A stretch of 64,000 bases of DNA from the NCBI RefSeq assembly GCF_900258515.1, contig NZ_LT984884.1:69246-133245 (forward strand). Direction: 5' to 3'. Below, one piece after another: positions 44,080-54,062 of this stretch. The number at the start of each line of letters is the position of its first letter. The first letter of the stretch is position 1. Origin of the DNA: Lentibacillus sp. Marseille-P4043. GTDB lineage: Bacteria; Bacillota; Bacilli; Bacillales; Amphibacillaceae. Both the position numbers and the translations under genes were made by a program. Under the pieces are notes generated by a model. That model did not search any database. It worked only from the letters and a program-made list of their open reading frames with translations, and had not been told where the DNA came from.

Positions 44080-45957
44080 CTAATGTTCCTGTTCCTCAAC
44101 TAACACAGAAAGCTCTGTCCAGCGATCCATTTTCGCTTCCAGTTCTTCCTCCACCTGTTGCTGCTCTTTATAAAGCTCTTGCACTTTATCCAAGTCACTT
44201 CCAGCATTTGCAACACTCTCTTTAAGTGCTTCTATTTTCAATTCCAATTCGGTAATGTCATCTTCTATCCGATCCCATTCTTTCTGATCTAGATAGGATA
44301 ACTTCTTCTTTTTTGCTGGTTTCGTGACGTTCTCTTTAACAGGGGCTGGGGCAGACTGTACATTCTTCTTGCTTTCATTTTCTAAATACTCACTATAGTT
44401 TCCGTAAAAGCGTTCTACATTACCATCACCCGTAAACACCAGTAAATGATCAATAACCCGATCTAGGAAGTACCGATCATGGGAAACGGTAATAACGACG
44501 CCAGGGAATTGATCTAAATATTCTTCCAACACACTTAACGTCTGTGTATCCAAGTCGTTTGTTGGTTCGTCTAAGAACAGAACATTTGGCTCCGTCATTA
44601 AAACTTTTAACAAATACAGACGTCGCCTTTCCCCACCTGATAGTCTACTAATATACGTCCATTGCTCACTACGAGAAAATAGGAATCGCTCAAGCATCTG
44701 TTCCGCTGTAATCATCTCACCGTCTTTGGTGTGGATTACTTCCGCGACTTCTTTAATATAGTCGATGATTCGCATGCTTCCATCAAGTTCCTCATCACCT
44801 TGCGTATAATAGCCTATATTAACTGTTTCACCAATCTCAATAGACCCGCTATCTGGATTCATTCGTTCTGCCATGATATTTAATAAAGTCGATTTTCCAG
44901 AACCGTTTGGACCAATGATACCTAAGCGATCACCAGGAACGACCAAGTAATTAAAATCATTGAGCAGCTTTTTCCCCACAAACGATTTCGAGATATTTTG
45001 TGCTTCGATTACTTTCTTACCAAGTCTTGTCGATCCTACCTGAAAGGATACATCCCGTTTAGTTGTATCAAATTCCTTTTCTTTCATTTCGTGAACACGG
45101 TCAATTCGTGCCTTTTGCTTGGTAGATCGCGCTTTTGCCCCACGTTTTAACCAAGCAAGCTCCCGTTTTAATGTGTTTTGGTGTTTTTGCTCAAGACTTT
45201 CCTCCAGTGCTTCCCGTTCTGCTTTCTTTTCTAAAAATAACTCGTAATTACCTTCATACGTATAAAGATTTCCTTTATCCAATTCAAAAATATGATTCGT
45301 CACTCGATTTAAAAAGTAGCGATCATGCGTAACAAGCAATAGTGCACCATTATAGCTTGCCAAATACTTTTCCAACCACTCGACTGTTTCATTATCCAGA
45401 TGGTTTGTCGGTTCATCCAAAATTAACAGATCTGCAGGTTGAATTAATGCCTTTGCAATGGCAACACGTTTCTTCTGACCACCAGAAAGTTCTGTAACAT
45501 TTTTATCAAAATCAGTAATACCTAATTTTGTTAAAATCGTTTTTGCCACTGTATTTGCTTCCCAGGCCTCATACTGATCCATCTGTTGCTGCATCTTCAA
45601 AACATTTTCCTGTGCTTGTTCATTGCTTGAGTCTTTTGCCAACTGTTGAAGCGCCTTTTCATATTCCCTAATTACCTTCATTATTTGCGCTTCACCATAG
45701 TAAATTTGTTCGATTACCGTCAAATTAGAATCAAGTTCAGGTTCTTGGGCCAAATACTCTATTTGGTAATCTTTCGCATGTTTCACTGTGCCTTCTTCAG
45801 CAGGTTCAAGTTCGGCAATCGCTTTTAAGAAACTCGACTTTCCCGTTCCATTGACACCGATCAACCCTATACGATCATATGAAGAAATAGAGCATGAAAC
45901 ATGATTAAACAAAATCTTTTCACCAAATGATTTATATAAATTTTCAACTGTAAGCAT
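44080..45957 (-). CDS. yfmR: ABC-F ribosome-associated ATPase YfmR
   Basis: A 625-residue soluble ABC-F protein with two ATPase domains (Walker A GVNGTGKSSF near 35 and GPNGSGKSTL near 350; signatures LSGGQKKR and LSGGERRR), an inter-domain linker of YfmR/Uup type (LAWLKRGAKARSTKQKARI) and a C-terminal coiled coil (about 560-625). Such proteins bind the ribosomal E site; B. subtilis YfmR helps at hard-to-translate sequences such as polyproline. Not a membrane transporter. The absence of antibiotic-resistance-type linker features argues for housekeeping YfmR. Confidence 0.87.
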   Translation of the reverse strand: MLTVENLYKSFGEKILFNHVSCSISSYDRIGLIGVNGTGKSSFLKAIAELEPAEEGTVKHAKDYQIEYLAQEPELDSNLTVIEQIYYGEAQIMKVIREYEKALQQLAKDSSNEQAQENVLKMQQQMDQYEAWEANTVAKTILTKLGITDFDKNVTELSGGQKKRVAIAKALIQPADLLILDEPTNHLDNETVEWLEKYLASYNGALLLVTHDRYFLNRVTNHIFELDKGNLYTYEGNYELFLEKKAEREALEESLEQKHQNTLKRELAWLKRGAKARSTKQKARIDRVHEMKEKEFDTTKRDVSFQVGSTRLGKKVIEAQNISKSFVGKKLLNDFNYLVVPGDRLGIIGPNGSGKSTLLNIMAERMNPDSGSIEIGETVNIGYYTQGDEELDGSMRIIDYIKEVAEVIHTKDGEMITAEQMLERFLFSRSEQWTYISRLSGGERRRLYLLKVLMTEPNVLFLDEPTNDLDTQTLSVLEEYLDQFPGVVITVSHDRYFLDRVIDHLLVFTGDGNVERFYGNYSEYLENESKKNVQSAPAPVKENVTKPAKKKKLSYLDQKEWDRIEDDITELELKIEALKESVANAGSDLDKVQELYKEQQQVEEELEAKMDRWTELSVLVEEQEH

Positions 45958-46037
45958 TTATTTTCCTTCCTCACTGAAAAGCTTCAATAGGTATAGTATA
46001 AAGGATTTTCAAGCATGGAAAAAGAGTGCCCAAGGGA

Positions 46038-46217
46038 TTATTCCTTCATCTTCCGCTTTTTAACAATTTGTTTAACAAAAATAACTAGCAAAAATAGCAG
46101 CCATGATGATACGGCATAAAATATTATTTTACTAACATCGTCCATTTTTGACAAAAAGAATGCCATTCCAATCCAGATAATGGCAATTGCGGTTAGTTGA
46201 TAGCCTAAAAGTTTAAT
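46038..46217 (-). CDS. Small two-helix membrane protein, start uncertain
   Basis: About 59-64 residues with two hydrophobic helices and a basic tail (VKKRKMKE). The open frame begins with TTG at 46232, but that codon overlaps the GGAGGAG motif that is more likely its ribosome site. The next codon at normal distance is ATT (46217), a rare start codon; ATG appears only at about residue 23 of the frame. Function unknown; it may be no gene. Confidence 0.45.
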   Translation of the reverse strand: MKLLGYQLTAIAIIWIGMAFFLSKMDDVSKIIFYAVSSWLLFLLVIFVKQIVKKRKMKE

Positions 46218-46353
46218 TGCAAACTCCTCCAACCTTTATATTATCTATCTTTAGTTTAGCTTATTTAACTCGATTTTTCCATTAAAAGAAAAAGGTTTAA
46301 AGGGTTCAATAAGGGCTGAAGAACAACCTTTATAGCTGTTCTCCTCAACCTGA

Positions 46354-46821
46354 TTAGTCCATTTGTTTTACTAGATTAGCCATTTCGACTGCTGCGGTTG
46401 CGGCTTCAGCACCTTTGTTACCCGCCTTTGTACCTGCACGTTCAATTGCTTGTTCAATTGTTTCTGTTGTTAAAACGCCGAATATTACTGGTTTCCCTGC
46501 CATTAGCGATGCATTCGAAACCCCTTTAGCTGCTTCATTACATACATAATCAAAGTGTGGTGTTGCACCGCGAATAACCGCACCTAATGTAATAACAGCA
46601 TCATACTCCTGATTGTCTGCCATCTTCCTTGCTGCCAGAGGAATCTCAAATGCTCCTGGCACCCATGCTACATCCACATTATCTGGACTGACTCCATGCC
46701 TTGTTAATGTACCAATTGCACCTTCTAATAGTTTGCCAGTAATAAATTCATTAAACCGCGCAACCACAATTCCAATCTTTAATTCCGTTCCAACTAAATT
46801 CCCTTCCAACGTTTTTCCCAT
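46354..46821 (-). CDS. ribH: 6,7-dimethyl-8-ribityllumazine synthase
   Basis: A 155-residue lumazine synthase that joins ribityl-aminouracil and dihydroxybutanone phosphate and forms a 60-subunit capsid with riboflavin synthase. Motifs: [15 protein letters not shown] (19-33), [11 protein letters not shown] (54-64), [14 protein letters not shown] (81-94, with catalytic His91 in TPHF). AAAAGGAGATGG precedes the ATG. Last gene of the rib operon, but separated from ribBA by a 303-bp gap filled by a MITE. Confidence 0.96.
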   Translation of the reverse strand: MGKTLEGNLVGTELKIGIVVARFNEFITGKLLEGAIGTLTRHGVSPDNVDVAWVPGAFEIPLAARKMADNQEYDAVITLGAVIRGATPHFDYVCNEAAKGVSNASLMAGKPVIFGVLTTETIEQAIERAGTKAGNKGAEAATAAVEMANLVKQMD

Positions 46822-46883
46822 TTCTCCATCTCCTTTTATTTATCATTCAAAAGTTGGCAAATTCGTTAATCGTTTAATAACGA

Positions 46884-47123
46884 GGCCGTTTTCTAAAAGA
46901 TTGTTGTTTCCGATACAATAGATATAAACTGCGAAGTAACTACCGCTACGGAAATACACTTCGCTTTCCGCGAGGAGGCTGAAGCCGTGCCCGCGGATAG
47001 CGAAGTATTCTGCCGGAATACAAGCACTCAGCTTATTAGACCGGGAGAAAGCTCCGCAAAATAGCATCGCAGTTTATATCAACTACATGGTTTTTAATAG
47101 CAACAAGCATTACGAAAAAAGCA
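46884..47123. mobile_element. MITE-like element, copy 5 (240 bp), inside the rib operon
   Basis: Left end GGCCGTTTTCTAAAAGATTG (from 46884) and right end CAACAAGCATTACGAAAAAAGC (to about 47123) are the family's inverted repeats. The core carries GAGGAGGCTGAAGCCGTGCC. It ends one base short of the ribBA stop codon and begins 62 bases before the ribH start. I see no clear target duplication, so it is older than copy 4 or one end has drifted. Confidence 0.78.
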
Positions 47124-47124
47124 A

Positions 47125-48321
47125 TCAATGAAACTCCAAAATATGTCCTAACTTATCAGATTTCGTATGCATGTATCTTTCATTATCTTTACCAATAGTT
47201 GTTTGGATCGGGATACGCTCTTCGACACATATTCCGTGTTTCTCTAACGCCGTTACTTTTTCAGGATTGTTCGTTAAAAGTTGAGCATTCGTAACGCCCA
47301 AATCTAATAAAATTTGCGCACTTACATCATATTCACGTAAATCCGGGGCAAATCCAAGCTGTTCATTCGCTTCTACAGTATCTGCACCTGCTTCTTGCAA
47401 CTTATATGCTCGCAATTTGTTAAGCAGTCCAATCCCCCGCCCTTCTTGTCGCATATAAAGCAAAACACCTTTACCAGCCGCTTCAATATCTGCTAGAGCT
47501 TCCTGTAATTGTGGCCCGCAATCACAACGGTGCGATCCAAACACATCCCCGGTCAAACATTCTGAGTGTACACGAGTTAAAATCGGTTCATCTGAGTTGA
47601 TTTCCCCTTTTACGAGGGCAATATGTTCTTTTCTATCAAGATCATTTGTATAGCCAACAACCTTAAAGTCGCCAAAATCAGTCGGCAAAACCGTCTCAAC
47701 TTCACGTTTTACATGCTTTTCATGCTTCTTCCTGTAATCAATCAAGTCAGCAATCGTTATCAACTTAAGCTCGAACTCGTCCGCCATTTTGATTAATTCA
47801 GGCACGCGGGCCATCGTTCCATCTTCCTTGATAATCTCGCAAATCACCCCTGACGGAAAAGCCCCACTCAATTTTGCTAGATCAACAGATGCCTCGGTAT
47901 GACCCTGCCGAACGAGTACACCTCCATCTTTTGCAATCAATGGGAAAACATGACCTGGACGCTTAAAATCATTTTCACTAGCATTGGCATCAACCAGTGC
48001 ACGAATCGTCTGAGACCGTTCCACAGCACTAATCCCTGTCTTCGTGTTGTTATGGTCAATTGTCACCGTAAAGGCTGTGCCGAATGGGTCAGTGCTATGA
48101 TTTGTCATCTTTGGAAGTTCAAGTCGACTGGCTAAATCAATCTCAATTGATGTACAGACAAGCCCTCTTCCATGCGTTATCATAAAATTAATTACATCTG
48201 GTGTAGCTTTTTCCGATAATGCAACAAGATCCCCTTCATTTTCTCTGTTTTCATCATCAACAACGATAATTGGTTTTCCTTGCTTTAAATCCGCAATTGC
48301 AGCGTCTATTGAATGAAACAT
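47125..48321 (-). CDS. ribBA: Bifunctional DHBP synthase / GTP cyclohydrolase II
   Basis: A 398-residue fusion. Residues 1-200 are the RibB domain ([10 protein letters not shown] at 22-31, the metal motif; [13 protein letters not shown] near 141) making dihydroxybutanone phosphate from ribulose 5-phosphate. Residues about 205-398 are the RibA domain ([20 protein letters not shown] near 250 with zinc cysteines; [10 protein letters not shown]) opening GTP. Both feed riboflavin synthesis. Full length, third gene of the FMN-controlled operon. Confidence 0.96.
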   Translation of the reverse strand: MFHSIDAAIADLKQGKPIIVVDDENRENEGDLVALSEKATPDVINFMITHGRGLVCTSIEIDLASRLELPKMTNHSTDPFGTAFTVTIDHNNTKTGISAVERSQTIRALVDANASENDFKRPGHVFPLIAKDGGVLVRQGHTEASVDLAKLSGAFPSGVICEIIKEDGTMARVPELIKMADEFELKLITIADLIDYRKKHEKHVKREVETVLPTDFGDFKVVGYTNDLDRKEHIALVKGEINSDEPILTRVHSECLTGDVFGSHRCDCGPQLQEALADIEAAGKGVLLYMRQEGRGIGLLNKLRAYKLQEAGADTVEANEQLGFAPDLREYDVSAQILLDLGVTNAQLLTNNPEKVTALEKHGICVEERIPIQTTIGKDNERYMHTKSDKLGHILEFH

Positions 48322-48366
48322 TTTCCCACTTCCCTTTCATATAAGTCTATTACTGTTTAGGAATGC

Positions 48367-48981
48367 CTAATTGATACCTTCTTTTTGTGATTGTTTGGTT
48401 AACAAATTTTGCACATATTTCGCAAGCAAGTCACACTCGATATTAACTAGATCGCCTTGGTTTTTTTCACCCAAATTCGTTTTTGAAACGGTATGCGGAA
48501 TAAGTGAAAGGGTTAGCGAACTTGCTTTTACATCAAAAACAGTAAGGCTAATCCCATCTATTGCAATCGAGCATTTTAGGACAATTAATGCTGTTAACGC
48601 TTCTGGAATGCGGATGTCATAATAAAGGGCATTTTCATGTTTTTCCTTTCTGATGATTTCTCCTGTCCCATCTACATGCCCGGAAACAAAATGACCACCG
48701 AATCTACCATTAGCAGGCATCGATCGTTCCAGATTCACATGTGATCCGACTTCTAATAATTTCAGTGAAGTAGATTTGATCGTTTCCGGCATAACATCTA
48801 CTTGAAAGGCTGTTTCCGAATAATCCGTTACCGTAAGGCAAATTCCATTTACGGCAATACTGTCACCAACGTTCACATCTTCTATCACTTTTTTCGATCC
48901 GACCGTTAATTCGATGGATTGATCCGAAACTTTATTCATATTTTGTATAGTGCCTCTTTCTTCAATAATCCCTGTAAACAT
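48367..48981 (-). CDS. ribE: Riboflavin synthase alpha chain
   Basis: A 204-residue enzyme with two lumazine-binding barrels (MFTGIIEERGTI at the start; SGHVDGTGEI at the start of the second, near 104) converting two lumazines to riboflavin plus pyrimidine. GICLTVTD and GISLTVFD mark equivalent positions of the two repeats. Its ATG directly follows the ribD stop (TAGATG). Strongly conserved operon order. Confidence 0.95.
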   Translation of the reverse strand: MFTGIIEERGTIQNMNKVSDQSIELTVGSKKVIEDVNVGDSIAVNGICLTVTDYSETAFQVDVMPETIKSTSLKLLEVGSHVNLERSMPANGRFGGHFVSGHVDGTGEIIRKEKHENALYYDIRIPEALTALIVLKCSIAIDGISLTVFDVKASSLTLSLIPHTVSKTNLGEKNQGDLVNIECDLLAKYVQNLLTKQSQKEGIN

Positions 48982-50079
48982 CTACTCATCCTTTCTTGGT
49001 GTTGCTGCTATTTTGATATCTTCACCAATCATCTCGACATCACTGATAGCAAGCGATAATGTTTCAGCAATGGACTGGAAACCACGCCCAGCAAAGGCTG
49101 TTGGCGCTGTTTTACCGCCAATCAATTTGGGGGCAAGATAAAGGATCATTTGGTTTAGACGCCTTTCTTCTAAAAATGCTCCATGTATTTCAGCTCCACC
49201 TTCCACGAACACCGACATGATCCCCTTGCTTCCTAAAACTTCGAGCACCTTTCCAACGGTAATTACTTCTTCATCCATTTGAATGACCTTGACCCGTTCC
49301 CTACTTTGATATGGTGCCATTGTTTGATCATCAGTATTTTTGCCAACAAAAATCCATGTGTCTGCTTGATTATCTGTCACAATGTTCGCATCTAATGGCG
49401 TTCTAAGATTGGTATCTAAAATAATACGCACTGGATTCTTCCCGCCGTTTGGAAGTCTTGCAGTAAGGCTAGGATTATCCATGACAACGGTGTTAACCCC
49501 AACTAGAATCGCATCATGTGTATGTCGGTAATGATGCACATCCATCCGGGCCTGTTCACCTGTAATCCACTTACTATCGCCATGAACAGTAGCCGTTTTC
49601 CCATCAAGGCTGACTGCTGATTTCACTGTTACATATGGTGTCCTTGTTTTTATAAAGTGAAAAAATGCAGCATTAATTTGTTCAGCTTCTTCTTGTAAAA
49701 TGCCAACCTCCACACCAATTCCAGCATTTCGCAGTTTTTCAATTCCTTTACCAGCCACTTTTTCGTTTGGATCTGTTACCGCAATGACTACACGCTTTAT
49801 ACCTGTTTCAATAATAAGCTCGACACATGGCGGTGTTTTCCCATAATGGCTACATGGTTCAAGCGTTACGTAAATTGTCGCACCACTCGCTTTATCGCCT
49901 GCCATTTGCAAAGCATTCACCTCAGCATGTGCCTCTCCCGCTTTTAGGTGCGCACCAAATCCAAGTATTTCACCTTCTTTAACAACTACAGCGCCAACTG
50001 GTGGATTTGGACTTGTTTGACCCGACACTTCCTTGGCTAATCTCAAAGCAAATCGCATATAATCTTCATCCATCAACAT
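48982..50079 (-). CDS. ribD: Riboflavin biosynthesis deaminase/reductase RibD
   Basis: A 365-residue two-domain enzyme: N-terminal zinc deaminase (HAEVNAL near 50, PCSHYGKTPPC at about 75-85) and C-terminal NADPH reductase (from about 146; HDAILVGVNTV, VEGGAEIHGAF). It performs the second and third steps after GTP opening. AAAGGGTG precedes two in-frame ATGs (50079, 50073); either is possible. First gene after the FMN riboswitch. Confidence 0.95.
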   Translation of the reverse strand: MLMDEDYMRFALRLAKEVSGQTSPNPPVGAVVVKEGEILGFGAHLKAGEAHAEVNALQMAGDKASGATIYVTLEPCSHYGKTPPCVELIIETGIKRVVIAVTDPNEKVAGKGIEKLRNAGIGVEVGILQEEAEQINAAFFHFIKTRTPYVTVKSAVSLDGKTATVHGDSKWITGEQARMDVHHYRHTHDAILVGVNTVVMDNPSLTARLPNGGKNPVRIILDTNLRTPLDANIVTDNQADTWIFVGKNTDDQTMAPYQSRERVKVIQMDEEVITVGKVLEVLGSKGIMSVFVEGGAEIHGAFLEERRLNQMILYLAPKLIGGKTAPTAFAGRGFQSIAETLSLAISDVEMIGEDIKIAATPRKDE

Positions 50080-50101
50080 ACATCACCCTTTTTTTCGTAT
50101 T

Positions 50102-50129
50102 AAAAAAACCCCCGAAGATCTTCGGAGGT
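50102..50129 (-). terminator. Attenuator terminator of the FMN riboswitch
   Basis: On the minus strand CCTCCGAAGATCTTCGGGGG followed by seven T, located between the riboswitch and ribD. With FMN bound, transcription should stop here. Confidence 0.85.
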
Positions 50130-50288
50130 GTGTTAGGGCAGAATTTTCAATAAGTAAAACACGTATGTAAAACACTTCATCTAAAAATGGTATACAAATA
50201 GATTTCATATATACACAAAGAAGCATACACAAATAACTATCTGTTTTAATCATTCTCACACAGAAACATACTTGCTACCTGAAAAAAT

Positions 50289-50428
50289 TCCTTCTCCCAT
50301 CCAGACTATAACTGTCGGCTCTGGAGTTTCACCAGATCCACCGTTTGGCATTAAACCGCACGGGTCACGGACTGAGAAGCCCTCGCTTCATCACCGCCGA
50401 TTGGGAATTTCACCCGACCCCGAAGGAA
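50289..50428 (-). promoter_or_regulatory. FMN riboswitch (RFN element)
   Basis: On the minus strand the conserved segments appear in order: CTTCGGGGTCGGGTGAAATT, CCCAATCGGCGGTGATGAAG, GAGGGCTTCTCAG, GGATCTGGTGAAACTCCAGA and GCCGACAGTTATAGTCTGGA, ending in TGGGAGAAGG. This is a full RFN element about 210 bases before ribD, with a terminator between. Confidence 0.95.
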
Positions 50429-50591
50429 ATTGCAATATGAACTTGTGTTATTATTAAAACTTAAATTTTCATAAAGCGCAAGTATTTAGAATTAAGTATA
50501 TCTATGTTTACCAGGAGAATTTAATCCATGCAATAAATAAGAAAAGGGGATATAATGACATTCAAATTATTTTTAAAAAGAGGTGTATAAA

Positions 50592-51590
50592 ATGCCATCA
50601 CTACCAAAGGGACGTTCCAACTGCATTACCGATGTTTCGGACGTTAAGGTTGGCAATGTAACACTATACGAAAAAATCAATGACCAGAATACCATTTGTA
50701 CCGGAGTTACGGCCATACTCCCACATAGTGGAAATCTGTTCACACAAAAGACCCGTGCTGCAAGTGCTGTCATTAATGGCTACGGAAAAACAGCTGGGCT
50801 TGTACAAGTCGATGAACTCGGATTACTGGAGTCCCCTATCATGTTAACAAATACATTTAGTGTTGGACCCGTCATACAAGGAACACTGCAATACATGCTA
50901 GAGGAAAACAAAGAGATTGGCGATACCGCAAGCTCCATCAATATTGTTGTCGGCGAATGCAATGACAGTTATCTGAATTCCATGAGACTACAATCCGTTA
51001 AACCCGAACACGCCATACAGGCAATTAAGCATGCCAAAAATGCACCTGTTACAGAAGGTGCTGTCGGTGCGGGGAAAGGCATGGTCTGTTTTGGTTATAA
51101 AGGCGGAATCGGAACTGCTTCACGTATTGTTAATGTCGATGACGAACACTATACAGTAGGTTGCCTTGTATTAAGTAATTTTGGAAAACGTGATCATGCA
51201 CTCTTTGCCGATTGGGAATCAAAAAACATGGACACTCCAGATGGGTCCATCATGATGATCATTGCCACTGATGCTCCACTGTATGATCGGCAATTAAAGC
51301 GGTTAGCCAAACGATGTGCTGCTGGTTTAGGAAGAACAGGCAGTCATATTGATCATGGAAGTGGTGATATCGCAATCGCATTTTCAACTGCTAATACATA
51401 TAGTCATCACGCAAAATCACACAAGGAATCCATAACATTCATTCGTGATGATCATCCCGTTATGAATAGCCTTTTTCAGGCAGTGATTGAAGTGACGGAA
51501 GAAGCCGTTATCCGCTCATTAAAGAAAGCAGAAACAACAGCAGGAAGAAAAGGACGGATTGTGGAAAGGGCACCTCTGCCAAAAGGATAG
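50592..51590 (+). CDS. P1-family (S58) aminopeptidase/esterase, DmpA-like
   Basis: A 332-residue Ntn-type hydrolase of the DmpA/BapA family (D-aminopeptidase, L-aminopeptidase or beta-peptidyl activity). Self-cleavage should occur before the serine of DGSIMMIIATDAPL (about residue 219), giving the mature nucleophile; GRTGSHIDHGSGDIAIAFST is the conserved C-terminal block. The ATG at 50592 follows AGAGGTG. The gene is alone and transcribed away from the rib operon. Substrate unknown. Confidence 0.87.
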   Translation: MPSLPKGRSNCITDVSDVKVGNVTLYEKINDQNTICTGVTAILPHSGNLFTQKTRAASAVINGYGKTAGLVQVDELGLLESPIMLTNTFSVGPVIQGTLQYMLEENKEIGDTASSINIVVGECNDSYLNSMRLQSVKPEHAIQAIKHAKNAPVTEGAVGAGKGMVCFGYKGGIGTASRIVNVDDEHYTVGCLVLSNFGKRDHALFADWESKNMDTPDGSIMMIIATDAPLYDRQLKRLAKRCAAGLGRTGSHIDHGSGDIAIAFSTANTYSHHAKSHKESITFIRDDHPVMNSLFQAVIEVTEEAVIRSLKKAETTAGRKGRIVERAPLPKG

Positions 51591-51704
51591 AGTTGTTATC
51601 CATATGTGATTGATACTCAATGAGTTCAGTCTTCTACAAACGGGCAGATTGTGGAGGAAGCATAAAATATAAATATATTTTTATGCATGTCATTATTAAT
51701 TATC

Positions 51705-51759
51705 TTAAGAAATAGTTAAGAACTCCTGCATCTATTTTTTAAGAAATCCCATTTATACT
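51705..51759 (+). promoter_or_regulatory. Operator-promoter of the two-component operon
   Basis: TTAAGAA (51705-51711), TTAAGAA (51716-51722) and TTAAGAA (51739-51745) precede a TATACT -10 (51754-51759). Spacings of 11, 23 and 15 bases between starts are identical to those at 54365-54419. Direct repeats at 11 bases are typical of OmpR-family regulators, so autoregulation is likely. Confidence 0.75.
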
Positions 51760-51803
51760 ATTACAATTAAGGAAATAACTTTTTAATAATTGGAGGATTT
51801 CTT

Positions 51804-52505
51804 ATGGGTAAAGAAACAATTCTTATAATAGATGACGAAAAGGAAATAAGGGATCTCATTACCATCTATTTAGAGAATGAAGGATATAACGTGATACAGG
51901 CTAGCAATGGTGAAGAAGGTTTAGATATATTAAGGGTTAATCAAGTACATTTGATTGTACTTGATATTATGATGCCTAAAATAAATGGTATTGAGATGTG
52001 TATAAAAGTAAGAGAAATAGCTGAAATGCCGATAATTATGTTATCCGCGAAGACACAAGATATGGATAAAATACTGGGATTAACAACAGGGGCAGATGAT
52101 TATATGACGAAACCTTTTAATCCATTAGAACTCGTAGCCAGAATTAAATCACAGCTTCGCAGGTACATAAGAATGAGCGGCGGCATGGTTCAAAATGAAA
52201 ATGAAATTGAAATTGGTGAAATGCTAATAAATGTATCGACACATGAAGTGACCGTAGGAGGTCGGGAAATAAAGTTAACACCACGAGAGTTTTCTATTCT
52301 GGAACTTCTTTCCCGGAATCGTGGTATTGTATTTAGTGCGGAAAAAATTTATGAAAAAGTTTGGAAGGAACAGTCTTTTCAATCGGATAATACAGTAATG
52401 GTGCATATTCGGAAAATCCGTGAAAAAATAGAAGACAACCCAAGAAAACCTGTGTTTATTAAAACGGTTTGGGGAGTGGGATATAAAATTGAAAAGGAAA
52501 ATTAA
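51804..52505 (+). CDS. OmpR-family response regulator
   Basis: A 233-residue DNA-binding response regulator. Receiver domain: acidic pair Asp10-Asp11, phospho-acceptor Asp54, Lys103 in MTKPF. C-terminal winged helix (about 135-230; LTPREFSILELLSRN, VMVHIRKIREKI, VWGVGYKI). It is closer to VanR-type regulators than to BceR. GGAGG precedes the ATG. Coupled to the kinase gene. Confidence 0.92.
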   Translation: MGKETILIIDDEKEIRDLITIYLENEGYNVIQASNGEEGLDILRVNQVHLIVLDIMMPKINGIEMCIKVREIAEMPIIMLSAKTQDMDKILGLTTGADDYMTKPFNPLELVARIKSQLRRYIRMSGGMVQNENEIEIGEMLINVSTHEVTVGGREIKLTPREFSILELLSRNRGIVFSAEKIYEKVWKEQSFQSDNTVMVHIRKIREKIEDNPRKPVFIKTVWGVGYKIEKEN

Positions 52506-52509
52506 TCCC

Positions 52510-53997
52510 ATGAATTTTATAAAATGGCTTACTGAAAAAATAGTAACAAGTATAAGGCGAAGTATTCGTATTCAGTTAATTACAACGTTTATTGTATGCG
52601 CGTTATTAGGATTTTCAGTATCGAGAATGGTAGCACCAATTTTTGAGAATATAAATAAGGTGGCTACCATTGATTATAGCTGGGGTATGGAAAGCATTAA
52701 TTGGCAGGCACAGTTGGCAGCAGAAACAATAGAAAAAGAAAATACAATAGAAGCCATTAAGAAATTTATAAATGAACAAAATGAAGTTTCCGGGCGAGGC
52801 CTCGATGCTTTAAAAGTGCTGGTTACGGATGAGACTGGAAAAGTTCTGTACAAAACAGACCAAGCACAGGAAGTTCAAATAAATCTGCATGATACCATTG
52901 GTAATGTGATGTCTTTTGCTATAAATCATCCATCCTATACAAGTGGGGAAGAACAATTAATTGGTACTCGTAAGGAATTTATTACGTTTTATCCACTCAA
53001 GATTGAAGACAAGAATTTATATATGTTTGTAAGCGGAATTCCAGAGGGCGATGTAACTTATCAAACGAGAGAAGGTCTGTTTCCATTTTTTATTGGGATT
53101 TTTGTTTTTATTTTTTCTTTCTTTTATATAACGAAGCGAAAGATGAAACAGATTGAAGCGATGGCACAAGGTGTAAAAGAGATTGCAAAAGGTAATTTAG
53201 CCTATCGTATTGAGCAACAAGGGCGAGATGAAATTGCCCTATTAACGGAAAATATCAATCGTATGGCAGAAGACCTTATGATTCAAATGGAAAAGGAACG
53301 GCAAGTGGAGAAGCAAAAAAGTGAATTGATCACAAATGTATCACATGATTTAAGAACGCCGTTGACATCCATTATGGGTTACTTGCGCTTGTTACTCGAT
53401 GGGAGATTTGAAAATAAAGAACAACGTAATGAATATGTTAAGATTGTTTTTTCAAAATCAGAGCAATTGGAAAACTTAATTGAAGATTTGTTTGCATACA
53501 CAAAGCTTACAGACGGGAATCTCATCCTAAATCGGGAGTATATATGCATAAATAAACTCCTTGACCAATTGATTGAAGAAATCACACCACAAGCGGAAAA
53601 TCAAAGCTTATCAATTGTGAAAAACTTTCCCGATGAAGCCTTATATGCTTTTGTCGATTCAGAACAAACAGTACGACTGTTTGACAATTTACTAATGAAT
53701 GCGATTAACTATAGCAAAGATAATGGGGATATTCAGGTTTCCCTCAGCAAATATCAACATCAGCTTGAAATATCCATCGCAAATCAAAGTGACGAATTTA
53801 CGAAAGAGGAGTTAGAAAACTTATTTGAGCGTTTTTATAAAAAAGATTATTCGAGAAGCAAGGTAACAGAGGGTTCCGGGCTTGGTCTTGCAATCGCAAA
53901 GAGCATCGTGGAACTGCAGGGAGGAGCAATTAAAGCGGAATATGATAATGGAGTTGTTAATTTCATTATTACATTGCCAATGTCACCTGAGGAATAA
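52510..53997 (+). CDS. Sensor histidine kinase with extracytoplasmic domain
   Basis: A 495-residue membrane kinase. TM1 (about 18-38), an extracellular sensor of about 150 residues, TM2 (about 190-207), HAMP, then DHp with His279 (NVSHDLRTPLTSI) and a HATPase domain with N-box NLLMNAINYS and GSGLGLAIAKSI. This architecture is VanS-like, unlike the short intramembrane sensors usually paired with BceAB transporters. The start is the ATG at 52510 (AAAGGA upstream) or the TTG at 52489, which would overlap the regulator gene by 17 bases. Confidence 0.9.
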   Translation: MNFIKWLTEKIVTSIRRSIRIQLITTFIVCALLGFSVSRMVAPIFENINKVATIDYSWGMESINWQAQLAAETIEKENTIEAIKKFINEQNEVSGRGLDALKVLVTDETGKVLYKTDQAQEVQINLHDTIGNVMSFAINHPSYTSGEEQLIGTRKEFITFYPLKIEDKNLYMFVSGIPEGDVTYQTREGLFPFFIGIFVFIFSFFYITKRKMKQIEAMAQGVKEIAKGNLAYRIEQQGRDEIALLTENINRMAEDLMIQMEKERQVEKQKSELITNVSHDLRTPLTSIMGYLRLLLDGRFENKEQRNEYVKIVFSKSEQLENLIEDLFAYTKLTDGNLILNREYICINKLLDQLIEEITPQAENQSLSIVKNFPDEALYAFVDSEQTVRLFDNLLMNAINYSKDNGDIQVSLSKYQHQLEISIANQSDEFTKEELENLFERFYKKDYSRSKVTEGSGLGLAIAKSIVELQGGAIKAEYDNGVVNFIITLPMSPEE

Positions 53998-54028
53998 TTG
54001 TTTGCAATAGTGAAATCACTTTTTTAAG

Positions 54029-54061
54029 GACCCTAAAAGCATAAGGGTCTTTTTTTTATTT
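54029..54061 (+). terminator. Terminator of the two-component operon
   Basis: GACCCT-N8-AGGGTC hairpin followed by eight T. A MITE is inserted just downstream. Confidence 0.85.
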
Positions 54062-54062
54062 T

